Origin: Antitrichia curtipendula
Lineage: Eukaryota > Streptophyta > Bryopsida > Hypnales > Leucodontaceae
Assembly: GCA_951230915.1 (NCBI GenBank)
Contig: OX579641.1
Location: 23,972,254 to 24,036,253, forward strand
DNA length: 64,000 nt
Direction: 5' to 3'
Shown: piece by piece, positions 11,345 through 24,354 of the stretch
How the letters are laid out: each line of letters begins with the position of its first letter
Position numbering within the stretch: position 1 is the first letter of the stretch
Notes under the pieces: model-generated
What the model saw: the letters and a program-made list of their open reading frames with translations, nothing else
Told to the model about the DNA's origin: nothing
Databases searched by the model: none
Position numbers and translations under genes: made by a program

Positions 11345-14300
11345 TCAAGATTGTGCTGCAAGCCCATATTGAGCAACAACATCCAACAACGTACTTCTCA
11401 CATCTTCGGCTTCCCCCATATCCAAGTTTCTCATCTGCAAAACAACATATACCCATCTTGAGTTTATCTAATATTCTTACAAATGTGGGTTATTTCAAAA
11501 AAATGACTTCAAACGGAACCTAAATTTGACATCACAGCCTCAATAATTGAAAGATGTCTTCCTGTATTTTAACTTTGAGCATGGAGCTAGATCAGTGTGA
11601 TAAATCCTTGGCTACGCAGGGTTTTGAAACTAATTTGGTAGCCCCGACGATTGAGACAACCAGGATTAGAATCCATAATGCTGGCCCTCCTTCATTGAAT
11701 TTACAACCTAATAAAGAATCCAACTTGGACGATAGGGAACTGCTAGGATTTGAAGTGCACAAATTTACAAAACATGACCTTCAAGATCCTGCCGTTGGAT
11801 TTAACAAATTGAATAGAAAGAATAAATTTTGGAAGGACAAGAATTTGGTTGTCAGTCAATGACAAACAAGGTCACAGTTACGAAAGTAATTGCAAATTAG
11901 CTCCTAACTTCGATCCGTACTAACCGGCAAGTTATTTTTTATAATTTGTTGCCATTACGTAAGGTAGGCATGCTAATCACCGCAGACAAACTTTGAAGCC
12001 TTCTTCCAAACAAATTCCAAGTCAATTTTCCTTGAAATTTGATGCACTTTTTCCATCATGGATTGCGTCCATTCCGTCTATCCAGCGATGACGGAATGGA
12101 CGTAACAGCACCAATACATTTGTAGATTTAGACTTTGAGGTTGCACACAATTGTACGAAGGAATTGTAAGCTGTTCAGGTACCTCAACGATGAAAGTGTT
12201 GAGTATGCTTTCTTGAAAGGATGTGTGGTAAGCATTCAGGACGTCCATGTCCATCGATTCCAAGGCTTTCGTTAACTGCACAAGAACTCCCGGTCCTTTT
12301 TGGCAGGAGATTTGAAGCTGATACGTTCGATCTTCCAGTTTGGAGACTTCTGTCTGCAAGACTTCCAAAGTCAATATTAATAAAAAGGGTCATATGCTTT
12401 GTAAAACAAGGTCGAAGGTTGACGACACTAAAACCAGTAGAGACTGGATCCGGTCTCAAATACTGAATGTCTTTGATAATTCATACATTTGTTTGGACTT
12501 ATTAGTAAGCAGTGTAAGCATGTCTATAGTCATTGATCTTTGATTTGATTTGAATTGAAAGAGGGTTCAATTATAGTGATCCACACCCTCTTGCTTTAAA
12601 TTGAGTAAGAAACTCATACAAAGGGATAGAATTTAGATCTACAATGGAGTTGAAACTTGTAGAAAGTTACAACACATTGTTTCTTTATGTCTTTATGATC
12701 ATATGATCAAGTGAAATTAAACAAAATCTGATTAAGTGAGGATCATTTATATGAGACTAAGTAAAGATGTAGGAATCTCCCTATGTTTTAATAGATGGGA
12801 GGTTTCTACGCCTTTAAATGACAAGCTAAATTCCAAGGCTTACTTGATAGATTTTACTTAATTCTATACAAGATACTTTCCTAAAAACTATGAGTGATGC
12901 AAATTTAATTTATATAACACTTTATCTTATCAAACTTTTTAGATATGACCATACTTATTGATTCTTCACCATTTTCTCATGCTTTCTCTTGATGCCCCAA
13001 AACTAATAGGGTTGACTTTCGGTATAGCTACATTACTATGACTTTCTCTAAAATGTCATTTCTAAACATCTTGCATAGTTGTCTCCAATAAACTTGTTAC
13101 ACAACAAAACTATGACATAGCAAACAAGTTGGGACTACTAGTGGTAAGATCATAAGATAAGAAAGTTTTGATGTTTTTGTGCTCGCTCACAGCACGATGA
13201 AGCTAATAGGGTTGGTTTTAGGCAGAGTTACCTCTAAAATGTCAAATCAAAACCTTTTGCAGGGTTGTCACACAAGTGTCGATTCTGTGTATCCCTTCCT
13301 TGGCATCCTGAGCACTAGGGTTCCCGGTGCACTCACCTTGAGAATCAGTTTCTGATCCACCCCCACAGACAAACTTTGCGCATCCCCTAACGAGACCGCA
13401 TCGTCCGTCGTCGAAGCAAGCGCGGCGACGTTCTCCGTGGCGGGCACCGCGTCTCCGCAAGCTCCCTCTCCACCTTCACAAACCATGGCAGCGGAAGCAG
13501 CTCCATGCTGGTGGTCTTCCGATTCTGAGAATCTCGACGCGCCGGACTCTTCCTTCACAGCCAAATTCGCATGACTCGTAGGACACTCGCTCTCCATTTC
13601 CGCAATCTCCGACTCAATGTCCTCGATCTGCTGCTGGAGCTCCTTCACGTGCTCGATCGCGTCCCCCACGATGGAGGCTTTATCCATCTGCACAGGGAGG
13701 AGGCACGGTGGCATGGTTAAATACGCACTGTCAGTGTGTATCCATAAGCAAGGACCTCTCTATGACTCTGAAATGGGTTGATATGAATTAAACATCAATT
13801 TCATTGAATTGGCAATATTCCACAAGCCAAAAATTGTGACATATATCTTTACACAGGTCTAATTTTATGTCACAAAATAGGACACGTATGGTTTCAGACC
13901 TAAACAATGCCAAAGCAAGGGAACATCGCCAATTTAGCGCAATTGACATCATTTATGTTATGGTAATTTCATTATCGTACAATCTATGGACTTTGAAATA
14001 GTTGGTGCGCCCTAAGTGAAGGTCAAATTCAACATAAATTAAGTCATGGTTCTCAACAAGTGCCACATGTCATCTTGTGCTTGGTGTGAGGTGATGTAGA
14101 TCCCTAAGAATTTGATGTGGAAATTGAATTTCATGACCAAATCAAACCTTCACATATGATATTGTAGGAGATAGGTAGTGGTAAGATACACTATTAATAA
14201 GGAAACAATACACCTAGTAAGTCTGGACATATGTAGTTAAGTTGTACACTAAGCAGCTTAGTGAAGGTGAAGGTATATAGTTGAGTTGAACATATGACTC

Positions 14301-16476
14301 AATATCTCTCAACATCTCTCTTCTGTGGATTGGGAGGCGAGTTACACTCTCACATCAATGCTTTTTTTGTTTAAACTGGATTCATATGCATATTCAATTC
14401 ATGATAATTCACTATAGCAAATATAGAAAATGATGACCTAATGTAACTTGGGATGGTTCAAATACACTACTGAAAATTTGTTGCTTCCTCAATAGCCTAG
14501 TAAGCAAGCCAAATGATAATTGTTGATCTCATCTAAGGTTGAAGAGGTCCTTAGAAGACTAAATTGTAACAAACCAACAAGCAAACTCTTAATCCTGAAT
14601 AAGTTTCTTAAACAAGTGGCATCTGCTTACTATATCCTATATTTCAACTCCACAGGTAATCTGTGGATCTCATTGAATAATATTTTGTTGGCTCTCGGAG
14701 TAATAATTCAACGATTTGTAAAACACGTGAACCCTACCAATTATGGATCATACAACGTGCAAGAAAGTGGAGCCTTGTTATGAGGTTAAGATGCCCAGTC
14801 ATGGGAGTGGCAAGGATTCCCTTCCTCATGGCAGGGTTGTACTTCATGTTACAAAACATAACCTCAAGGTTGGATAGGAACCACACCATAATGTTAATGT
14901 TAAATAAGGAGAACACTGAGATATAACCCTTTTCAATGATTGGTTGAGGTTATTTGGTCCTAGAAGAGCATTCATGAGACAACTAAACACATGTACCATT
15001 ACTTGCAAGACTTTCCTTCCAAGTTCCTAGGCACATGGGGCAAGTTGGGGTGAGCTGAAACAACCTCACTCTAAAAGTGTCCTCTAACACACGGGTACAT
15101 ACAAAATTGGAGTTTTCAATGTATATCATTGATGGATATTTCAGGGAGGAGACCTTGTAAGAACACCCAGGTTCCAACTTAAAAAATTCATAACTAATTC
15201 AGGAAGATTCCAGAAAATATGACTCAAAGAGGATTAGGTGTGGCTTCTAGCCTTCTACTTGTCTTCTCTAGAAAAAATGACTGAAAAAAGATATAATGAC
15301 ATGGTCCGCATAAACTCAGCTATTAAGACCCACATTGGGTCAAATTCGAAATAGTGTGGGTCTTAAAGTTGAGCCTACAGTAACCATACTAATGTGAAGT
15401 GTGCAAGGTCTCTGAATTCCAGATAAGAGCTTAGAAGGACACTTAACGGACAGTCACCTTAAAATTGTATCTGCGTGTACATTACCCGGGAAATGCTCTC
15501 CCAGGCGACCAGTTTACAATACGAAGATTTCAATGTCGTACGAATGCAGTAAACATCACGCCACTTACGCACATATCCAAAGCATGAAAATTTAGATTAT
15601 CACAAAAGCCGTGCTTCCAGCGCTTAAAACGTCATCAGTGCAGAGTAAAACAGATCTTACCTTACTAATTTTGGGCACCAATGCTCTCAGAGAGTAGAGT
15701 CCATCGTTCAATTTCTTCCGCCTCTTCCGCTCCGAAACTAAATTCTTCGACACTGTAAAATTCTTGTTATTGTTATTCCGTGACTGCGACCTCCCTCTTC
15801 CACTTCTTACCGACTCCACGTCCACCACATCCTCGCTGGACATCGACCCCGTCCGCTTGAGCTCATCCACATCCGGAGACCTGGCCTGCCTGAGCTCCAA
15901 CTCAGGCGCATGATCCTCAGACATCGCATGATCCGAAGGCGATGCCGAAGCATTTCCATCATGCCTGAAACCAGCTCCATGCCTTCCTTGCAAATTACTA
16001 TCTGGATGAACCTTGTCATGCACGTCTATCCACTGTCGACTTGACTCCGCTTGGGAAATCTCCTGAAATAACCGTGACAATATAAACTGTTTGCTCCGAG
16101 TATCAGTGTTTTTGGGAGGAGCCACAGGAATCGAGGGGGACAGCTTGGGAACCAGATCCTGGTCTCGTCTCAACCAGAGCTGGGAATGGTCAAGAGTACT
16201 ACTGCCCGAGGTCCATTTCCGCTTCGTCTCCACGTTCGGGATTTCATGAAAATTCGGTCTCCCAGGCTCCAGAATTCCAAGTTCTTTACGTCTGGACATG
16301 AGACTAGGATTCGTAGTTGTGTTGTAACTACCCAAGGCTGGATGGCACATAATTGCGTCTTGCATCTTCATTGAAGTTGTGCACGTGCTATGGAGTGGCT
16401 GAAGCATCTGCTGCGGAGAAGAGGAGGATGTTGGTGGGGGCTCAGTAGTACCTACCGGCATTGGGCCACCACGATA
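11345..16476 (-). CDS. bHLH transcription factor with C-terminal ACT-like domain (gene A), four exons
   Basis: Exons on the minus strand: 16476-15661, 13687-13337, 12353-12183 and 11434-11345 (TGA at 11347-11345), all joined in phase 0 with GT donors and AG acceptors. From the ATG at 16476 the product is about 475 residues. The basic region (about 244-257, NLVSERKRRKKLN) keeps Glu249 and Arg253, the usual E-box contacts. Helix 1 ends LRALVPKISK at the exon 1 end and helix 2 begins MDKASIVGDAIEHVKELQQQ in exon 2. An acidic, Ser/Ala-rich linker leads to an ACT-like fold in exons 3-4 (YQLQISCQKGPGVLVQLTKA, then EDVRSTLLDVV). This layout is that of plant AMS/TDR/ICE-type nuclear regulators, which dimerise and act in tapetum, stomata or stress programmes; which role applies here is unknown. 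The frame stays open above 16476 to 16581 without another ATG, so an upstream exon is possible. Confidence 0.9.
11554..11862 (+). other. Antisense open frame inside gene A intron 3
   Basis: A 102-codon frame lies opposite gene A within its last intron (11435-12182). It has no recognisable domain, no repeats and no homology I can name. A chance frame is most likely; I list it because it is the only frame of this size in the intron. Confidence 0.15.
12066..12102. repeat. Perfect short hairpin in gene A intron 3
   Basis: GTCCATTCCGTC (67-78 of the 12000s) pairs with GACGGAATGGAC (90-101) across an 11-nt loop, with one further C-G pair outside. It lies about 80 bases past the exon 3 donor in the transcribed direction. 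Confidence 0.7.
13792..13949. mobile_element. Intron-associated foldback element, copy a (gene A intron 1)
   Basis: It begins ACATCAATTTCATTGAATTG and ends with the inverted counterpart CGCCAATTTAGCGCAATTG. Four related copies lie in and just after gene B, at 41229, 42258, 42483 and 43157. It is non-coding, with a middle that reads CACAAGCCAAAAATTGTGAC. Confidence 0.7.
15170..15320. repeat. Partial copy of the TAAGGTAGGAG element family in gene A intron 1
   Basis: The stretch CATAACTAATTCAGG, then CAGAAAATATGACTC, GGATTAGGTG and AAAATGACTGAAAAA follows the same order as the minus-oriented copy at 56144-56461, with divergence. Ends are not clear. Confidence 0.5.
15322..15368. repeat. Inverted repeat in gene A intron 1
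   Basis: TTAAGACCCACA-type arms face TGTGGGTCTTAA across about 20 bases. It adjoins the partial element at 15170-15320 and may be its end. Confidence 0.5.
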
Positions 16477-16581
16477 CATGTCAATGGTGCCAGCAGCTGA
16501 GGAAGACCTCTCGTCTCTACCCCATCGGTCCAAATTTTCTGGAAGGATTCGGATGTGTGGGGTATGGTCTTCTTCACTACT

Positions 16582-18400
16582 TCAAGAGAAAGACCTGTGT
16601 CCAGAATAGGGTTAGGCAACGGGATGCAAATTAAAACAGATTCTTACATACATTGACCATTCATAACGAGAAAGATTCGAACTCCTGGAGTAGCTCTCTG
16701 AAGCAACGCCACAGCGGGAACAATGCTGTCATTCTTGCAATAAGAGATGCAATCCTGTACCCTAACATCATCAACAACCCGGGAAAAGAAAGAAAAATCT
16801 GCCGAAACCACCAAGAACGTAGCATTGACCTAAGTAAGGCGTGGTTACAGACACAGTCAAACCTCTGTCATCATACCACCAACTTTTTTATCATGACATA
16901 GCTCGAATGCGTGACAAGTGTTCTGTGGCGAGTGTGCAAAATATTCTAGAATGTCATGTAGAGACGTCATAATAACGAGGATTCAGTAATTCTGTTAATG
17001 AAGCTACCGTCAGTTGATGATTTTCTCATGCTGAATTGCTGATCGCCAGACATATCCAGAGACGAATAATCTAATCGATGAATTCGAGGCAAAAAATCAA
17101 CAAGGTTCACTTGAACACCACTGCATTTCTCGCTCTGATCCAGCACAGACCAATCGAATCACAAAATGAAGATTACAAAAAGAATGTGAACACGAGAAGA
17201 AACAAACCAGACCCCACGATTTAGCTAGGGTAAAAATAAGAAACGCCAGTCGTCCCTCAACCCTAAATTGGAGTTCAGGCCCAGTGAATTTTCACCACGA
17301 GCTCAATTCGACCTAACTAGACCTACCGTTATAGCATCTCGCCAACCGCTCCCCACATTCATGAGAGAGGCTCTAACTTCAAGGGCTTCAATTAAGACAA
17401 TATGGTCACACTAGCCAAAATGGCGCGTTTCTAGGACAATTGGGTATACCAGTTACAATGGCGTGAGTTAGCCCGAAAATGATCATACGGAGTATTCGTT
17501 AAAATGGTGTGTTTCAGAGTGCCAAATTGTGACGTTCTAAGTGTCCATATCTCTGAATATTAGGACTGGCAAAGACCTAACGTTTCAATTGGGCGACTGA
17601 CACTGCACCAATTCCACTGAAATCTGCCATTTCAAAGACGATGAGGCTCAACAAAATGTTAGCATTTTGCACCAGGTCCTAGCTGTGGTCAACGCTAACT
17701 CCGCAGAAGCCACGATCAGCAACGGAATCTCTTCCTCAAGCTCGCAACTCCCAAACAATGCAGTATATTCCCAAAACAAATTCTAAGTCCACCCTAACAT
17801 CCCTCGTTCGTGCAAAATCCCATACATTCGATCATCCATCCGATTACCTGAATCCTCTGATTCTCAAATTACAACAGCTTTCCAGAGACGCTCAAATCAG
17901 GAAGCCCGCATACCTATTTTCAATTTCGACCACGAACTCAGGCAGTACAACACTCTAGTACAGCAGGAAGCAAAAAACAAACCTCGGTATCCTCAAACCA
18001 AATCTACGAAACTAAAACCGCAACAGCAACGCACCTCCAACGAAAACCGCTTGCAAAACATGTCACCACTGGCCGGCCTTCCTTGTAAATCCCAAACTGC
18101 ACTAGGAGATGGGAAGCGTATCAGGAAATGCTCTTGAAGTCAATCAGGAAATGCCGCAATCTAGTGAACCGTGCCCGCGCGCAGCAAGCGCGCAGCAAGT
18201 TGCCGATGGAATGAAGCAAGGTTCCGAGGCTCACCGAAAAGTAAAAGACAGAAACTTGCCGAAAAAGGCGGGTGACTTCCTTAACTTTTTCGCCGTCTCC
18301 CGCTTCGAAGCCGGTAGTAGACGACAAACGCTACAGTCGACAGGAGCGGGCATTAAAATATTCCCTTCATGAAGACTCGTGATCAGTCGTGATGTGAGCA
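16582..18400. other. Upstream region of gene A
   Basis: Base composition is more balanced than in the flanking AT-rich DNA, as expected for a promoter, 5' leader or upstream exon of gene A (minus strand). A pyrimidine-rich CTTTCTCTTGAAG read on the minus strand at about 16580-16592 could be a splice acceptor. No upstream coding exon could be identified with confidence. Short frames here have no family features. Confidence 0.4.
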
Positions 18401-19062
18401 TCACGTACGAGAGATTGGGGCCGTTCGTGTGGATTGGATGGACGGTCAGATGGGAGGTCTACGCCTAGGTCGGTGAGTCTAGAGAACGTGGATCTACGGG
18501 AGGTAGGGTAGTACTGTACTGTACTAGGCTACTAGCGGGAATGTGGCTTGGGCTAATGAGGGACAGATGACTAGACTTGATCCTCTCTGGCTAGCTACAG
18601 TAGTGGTGCCAAACTGGCATACCTCTCCGGCTTCCGAACTCCGAAGACCTCCGGGTCGGGTGGCACGGAATCTTTTCTTCCTTGCACGGTGCCAGACTTC
18701 CTCTCCGGCTTCCAAAGTCCTCCGGGTCGCATGGAATCCTTCCTTCCTTGCAGGCGCGGTTGACAACTCTGCCCTGGAGGATGTTTAAGTTTAGAATGGG
18801 CCACCCAAGCCATGCGCAAAGTTCCGAATGGTAACGGTGTCCTAATCTGGTGACGTTCGGGGACCCTCCCGATCTGTCACGAACGGCAGGACCGACCCGC
18901 CGATCGGAAGGACGGATGCGAATTTCACAAGCTGCTGCAGAAATCGATGCGAACTTGCCGGCAGACCCAGCTTTCGACCCTGGAAGGACGGGACCAGGAC
19001 CACATGATTTCCGTCCAGTCCAGCACTCTGCTTGCTGCCATTTTGCACCTAAATATAAATGA
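18401..19062. other. GC-rich island with a tandem duplication
   Basis: This block is clearly richer in G+C than its surroundings. It holds a diverged duplication of about 70-75 bp, both copies starting CCTCTCCGGCTTCC (about 18624 and 18700) and ending near CTTCCTTGCA. Overlapping frames of 70-168 codons occur on both strands, as expected where GC is high, and none has a recognisable domain. It may be distal gene A promoter, an unrecognised first exon, or remnant element sequence. Confidence 0.45.
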
Positions 19063-19066
19063 AAAA

Positions 19067-21640
19067 ACAATGTGCCCTGTGCCGTTGCCACAACCAAAAT
19101 AAAAGTAAAAATAGTTTTCTAATCTTTTAATTCATTAAACTTTTTGAAATTCAATGACTTTCCCACCGTTGTGGGAGAGGTTGCGTTCTTGGTACTAATA
19201 GAAAGCTTTAAGTAAAAAGGAGTGCAAGGGCTTTGTTTCGTGGCATTTGGACATGTTAAGAAAAAGTTACATTTTTTTCAAAACAAAGGATAATTTAATT
19301 TAGTTTTTAATTTTTTTTAAATCAAAACTTTCATATTGTAGGTCCAAATGCCATGAAATTGGCACAAAAATAAACCTTTATGCACAAAGGAGTGCAAGAG
19401 CTTTATTTTGTGGAGTTCTTATATGTCACATTAGAATTTTGATTTTTTCAAAATAAGTGATAATTTAATTCTATTTTTGATTCATAAAAAACTTTGAAAT
19501 TCCATAACTTTCACACCATTTGTCCAAATGCTACAAAACAAAGTTAGTGCACCCCTCCTTACAAAGAGCTTTTGAAGTTTGAACGGGACCAAGAGTATTG
19601 CCAAACCCTTCATGATTTGTTAGATCTCAGCATATCAAACAAAATAAAACAAGCAACCTAATTTAAAGTATAGACTAGTGAGCCCTCTGCCATTGCCACA
19701 ACATAATAAAATAAAAATAAAAATAATTTTTTAATATTTTAATTCATTCAAACTTTCAAATTCAACAATTTTTATATGATAGGTCCAAATGCTACACAAC
19801 AAAGCCCATGCTCCCCTCTCATAGAGAGTTTTTTAATTGTCCTTTGTTTCTAATGTGCTTTGTGCCGTTTCCATAGCCAAAAAATTAAAAATAATTCTAT
19901 AATTTTTTAATTCATTAGAACTTTGAAATTCAATAATTTTTACACTGTATTGTGGAAGGTTGCGTTCTTGGCCCGAATAAAAAGCTTTGTGCACAAAAAA
20001 GTGCAAGGGCTTTGTTTTGTAGCATTTGGACATGCAATACAATATTATGGGGGTTTTCCTAATAAATGATAATTTAATTCAAATTTTTTATTTAGAAATT
20101 CATAACTTCCACACTTTAGGTCCAAACGTCATGAAATTGGCATGAATAGAAAGCTTTATTCATAAAGGAGTGGAAGGGCTTTGTTTTGAGGCATTTGGAC
20201 ATGTGACATGAAAGTTATGATTTTTTTGAGGATTTTTTGCTAAATAAAAGATAATTTAAATCAATTTTTGATTCATTAAAAACTTTGAGGTTCAATAATT
20301 TTCTCACCATTTGTCTAAACGCCACAAAACAAAGCCGTGCATCCTTCCTTGTCAAGAACTTTTGAGTGGTACCAAGAACGTCACTGGACGCCTCATAGTT
20401 TGTTAGATCTCAATGTATCAAACAAAACAAAACAAATAACCTAATTTAAAGCATAGACTAGTGTGCCTTGTGTCATTGCTACAATATAATAATAAAATAT
20501 AAAATATAATAAGTATTATTTATTTATTTATTTTAATCTAAAAAATCCATTTTTTGTAACAAATGTTAAAATTAAAAATAATTTTTTAATTTATAAAAAA
20601 ATTGAAATTCAATCATTTATATATAGTAGTTGCCATGTGTAATTTCCAAAACCCAAAAAATTAAAAATAACTATATAATTTTTTAATTCATTAAAACTTT
20701 GAGATTCAATTATTTTTATACTATAGTGTAAGAGGTTGCATTCCTACTACAAATAAAAGGCTTTATGCACAAAGGAGTGAACAAAGGAGTGCAAGGGCTT
20801 TGTTTTGTGGTGTATGGACATGCAATAAAAAAGTGTTTTTTTTTCAAATAAAATATAATTTAACTTAATTTTTTTAATTGGTATGAGAAGTTGCATTTCT
20901 TGGCCCAAATAAAAAGCTTTGTGTATGAAGGAGTGCAAGGGCTTTGTTTTGTAGTGTTTGGACATACAAAGTGAAAATTGTGTTTTTTCCAAAATAAATA
21001 AAAAATCACTTAATTCAAAATTTTAATTTGAAAAAATCCTTGACTTTCACACATTAGTTCCAATGCCACAAAATTGACACAAATGGAAAGTCTATGGAAG
21101 TTATGATTTTTTGCAAAATAAAAGAGAATTTAGTGTGCCATGTATTGTTACCATAGCCAAAATTAAAGTAAAATAATTTTATAATTTATAATATGTAAAA
21201 ACTTTGAACTTTCAAACTGCATACTTGGTAAAATAAAAATAAAAATAATTTTCTAATTCTTTAACTCAGAAAACCTTTGAAATTCAAACATTTTATAACC
21301 ATAGGTCCAAACACCACAAAATTGGCATAAATAAGAGGCTTTATGCACACACAAGTGCAAAAACTTTGTTTTATAGCATTTGGAGATGCAATGTAAAAGT
21401 TATGATTTTTTCAAAATAACAGAGAATTTAAATAAATAAAAATTTCATAAAAACTTTGAAATTCAATAACTTTCAGATTGTTTGTCCAAATGCCACGAAA
21501 CAAAGTGTGTGCACCCCTCTTTGCCAAGAGCTTTTGAGCAGTACCAAGAATGCCCCTCGTTGCCTCACGGTTTGTTAAATCTCAATGTATCAAACAAAAC
21601 AAAACAAAACAAACAACCTAGCTATCTTAAGTATAGATTT
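19067..21640. repeat. Block of degenerate 0.6-0.8 kb repeats
   Basis: At least three diverged units follow one another. Units start near words like GTGCCNTGTGCCGTTGCCACA (about 19070, 19675, 20460). They contain both GGCATTTGGACATG and its inverse TGTCCAAATGCCA next to AAAGGAGTGCAAGGGCTTTG, and end in GTTTGTTAGATCTCA followed by an AAACAAAACAAA tract (about 19620, 20405, 21570). Related single fragments occur at about 28020-28200, 28650-28820, 29040-29180 and 55150-55260. No reading frame is conserved between units. The mobile family is not identified. Confidence 0.7.
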
Positions 21641-23130
21641 TACACTCAGTTTTTGGACATGAAAGTCATAGGTCTTGTACAAGTCATAAAATTTTAATAT
21701 TGGAGGGGTATTCAAAAATTCACATCAAAAGTTCATGTCAAATATTATGAAATTTTCACCATAGATGTATATTATGGTGTATAACATTATGGTAAAAACC
21801 AAAGTTATTGTGTCATTCTAAAATTAGACAATCAACAAACCATGCCATTATAGGCCCAAAGTTCATATTGCTATGAAAATTTAAAATTTACAAATTTTTC
21901 AAGATTTTCAATTTGAGTTCAACTAATAAAATGAAGCTTATGAATCTTCATTTTATTGGTTGGATTGAAACTCAGAAAAATATCATTTCTATGGCTAAAA
22001 TTCACATGAAGAGTAAATTTTTAAAATGATAAAAATACACTACAAGAGTGATATGTAGAATAAGCATTTCCTTCTCTAAAAAAATCAATAATAATATAAT
22101 GAAGAAATTTGCAATACTATTCTTTGAAAATGTACTCAATCAACTTCAACAAAAAAAATATGAGAAAACTTTTTTTCCATCCTACAATCTTAGATGAATC
22201 ATCAAAATGAACACTTAGAGTCTGTAGCAACGCCTTATAGGGTTAAGAGATTCATGAGTTAAAGATAAACCAATGGAAGGAATATGTGTAGAAGTTACAA
22301 ATTAGCATGTACTTATCATTCAATTTACGGAGAAGTAAAAACTTTTTAAAATAGTAATGTAATTTTTTTCTAGCAGCCACAATAGCAAGGTGTGTACTTA
22401 AACAAATGAGTTTGGACAAAGGACAGGAGGAGCTAAGGTAAACTATCCCATTATAGACTAAGCCCATTTAGTTTGTAATGGGGTAGTTTATCTTAATGGC
22501 CACAGTGAATCGACCCCCTCATTCCCTCAACCAAGGGTAAATGTAAAAAATTGTCCCCTACTTTGTGCTTGATTAATTTTGAACTTCATCTTTCGTAGCA
22601 AATTTCATCATTTGATTTAAAATATGAATTCAATATTTTCAAATTTTATCATGGGAAACAAATAAAAAATTCAATGTTTTCTATAGGGATAAATTGCTAG
22701 TCAAGAATGCATTAGAGAGAAAATCAGGCCTCAGAAGGGCTGCCAGAAAGTGACCAAACCAATCTATTAATCGAAAATAGATAGCCTGACAAATTTAGCT
22801 GCAGTGTATTGTCAGCTTGTGTGAATTTCGTGAAGGACATCGGAACTCAAAAAAGAGGGAGTAGCAAAGATAAGTTTAATAATCAACGGCATCAGATTAC
22901 ACAATGATATGAAACAAATTAAGCCAAATGATGTGGTTTTTGAAGGTAGTTGCCAAAAAAATTTGAAACACAAATGATTTCTAATTAAATCCATATACTA
23001 CTCAGATTATCATATGTGGGGTTGAAAAGGAAGGTTATTTATACGAGTGGGTAGTAATAGATAAAACAATCTATGTGGGCTATGTCAATTAGGAGTAATA
23101 GGAGCACAACCGCTCAAAGTTAAGTGAAAA
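21641..23130. other. AT-rich intergenic sequence
   Basis: No gene is supported. A small inverted repeat at 22438-22497 (TAAACTATCCCATTA facing TAATGGGGTAGTTTA) is the only structure noted. Confidence 0.5.
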
Positions 23131-23511
23131 GCAAAAATTGTGTTCAAATTCGAATTTCAGACTCCATTTAGGCATAGTATAAATTTTTTTCAAAAATATT
23201 TGAACTGTTTAAAGTTGTATAATTGATATAGTTTTCATCTCCAAAAATTTGTTTAAAGTTTAGAGACTCCAATAAAAATTTATGGATAAAATTAGGAGAG
23301 GGTGTTTGAAAATGTCAAAGAAAATTTCCCTTCCACCCCGTTTTAGCATTTTATCCATAAATTTTTATTGGAGCTTCTAAATTTCAAACGGATTTTTGTG
23401 AACAAAAACTAGCTTAATTATTCAACTTTGTTTAGTTCAATTTTTTTTGAAAGAAATCATTCTACTATGCCTCAATGGGGTCTGAAATTTGACTTTGAAT
23501 ACAATTTCTGC
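23131..23511. mobile_element. Foldback (miniature inverted-repeat) element
   Basis: The two halves are imperfect inverted copies. The left arm runs GCAAAAATTGTGTTC to ATTTAGGCATAGTA and the right arm has TACTATGCCTCAATG to ATACAATTTCTGC. The arms continue toward a centre near 23310 through ATCCATAAATTTTTATTGG-type sequence. A half copy lies in the CACTA element at 781-985. Confidence 0.65.
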
Positions 23512-23525
23512 ATTTGATAATGAGT

Positions 23526-24341
23526 GATTTATCTTCTAAATATCCCATACCCTTTGAGGACTCACTATGGATAACTGATTTCTCTATAAAAGCAACCTCT
23601 TCACTTTTAAATCTCACCAGTTGTCAATGAATTATGTCTATCAAAATGCTTATAAAAAGTCTTTTGATGGTAGACTCTTGATGTCATTGGACTATTTTCG
23701 ACATTTTTTTTTCCCATAACTCGATTAGAGTACAAGGTATGCAATAGTCAGGGTTGAGGTGTATTACAATATCTGAACCTTGATTATTGAACTTTTTGTA
23801 TTTGTATTTTGGACCACTGGTAGTCATCTGACAACGCGAGTTTAGGCGAGCAATTATAGGGGAAAAATAAATCCATAAGCAAAGTTAAATGTAATCGTGG
23901 GATCCTTTCAGCTACTCTGGAGCAGCCCACAGGAGGTTTTTAGATTTTCTGAAATGAACGAAGGATTTCAACCGTCACCCTGACCAGAGGGCCAAGGTGA
24001 ACTGACCGCCTTGCTCGTCTCCCTAGGAAAACCTTGAATATTTTTATTTTCCTTGCATGAATTTTTTGTGCAGATTCTGAATTCATATTTGCAATCAGTG
24101 GCCCCAAATTAGCTAGGGGGGCTGTTGAAAATAGATTTTACACGGCACAAAATAGGGGACTTTTTTTTATATGCACCCCTGGATGGACTTTGGCAGGACT
24201 TTGGCAGGATGAGCGGCGAGGGGGCTAGTTCACCCCGTCCGGCCGGAGCGCCAGTGAGTGAGCTTCTATTGACGTTACCACGGACTTGAATGACCCCAAT
24301 ACTCCAATAGTCCTATCGATCAGCACCATCACCTGGTTTCC
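23526..24341. other. Intergenic sequence, partly GC-richer
   Basis: No gene is supported. The part from about 23930 to 24340 is less AT-rich than the DNA to its left but carries no convincing open frame. Confidence 0.5.
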
Positions 24342-24354
24342 CTTCCTGGAATAA

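Noticed and set aside
18591..19097. 168-codon minus-strand frame in the GC-rich island, with a repeated CKE..IPC..FGSRRG motif
   Set aside because: The protein repeat is just the DNA tandem duplication read in frame. Equally long frames exist on both strands there.
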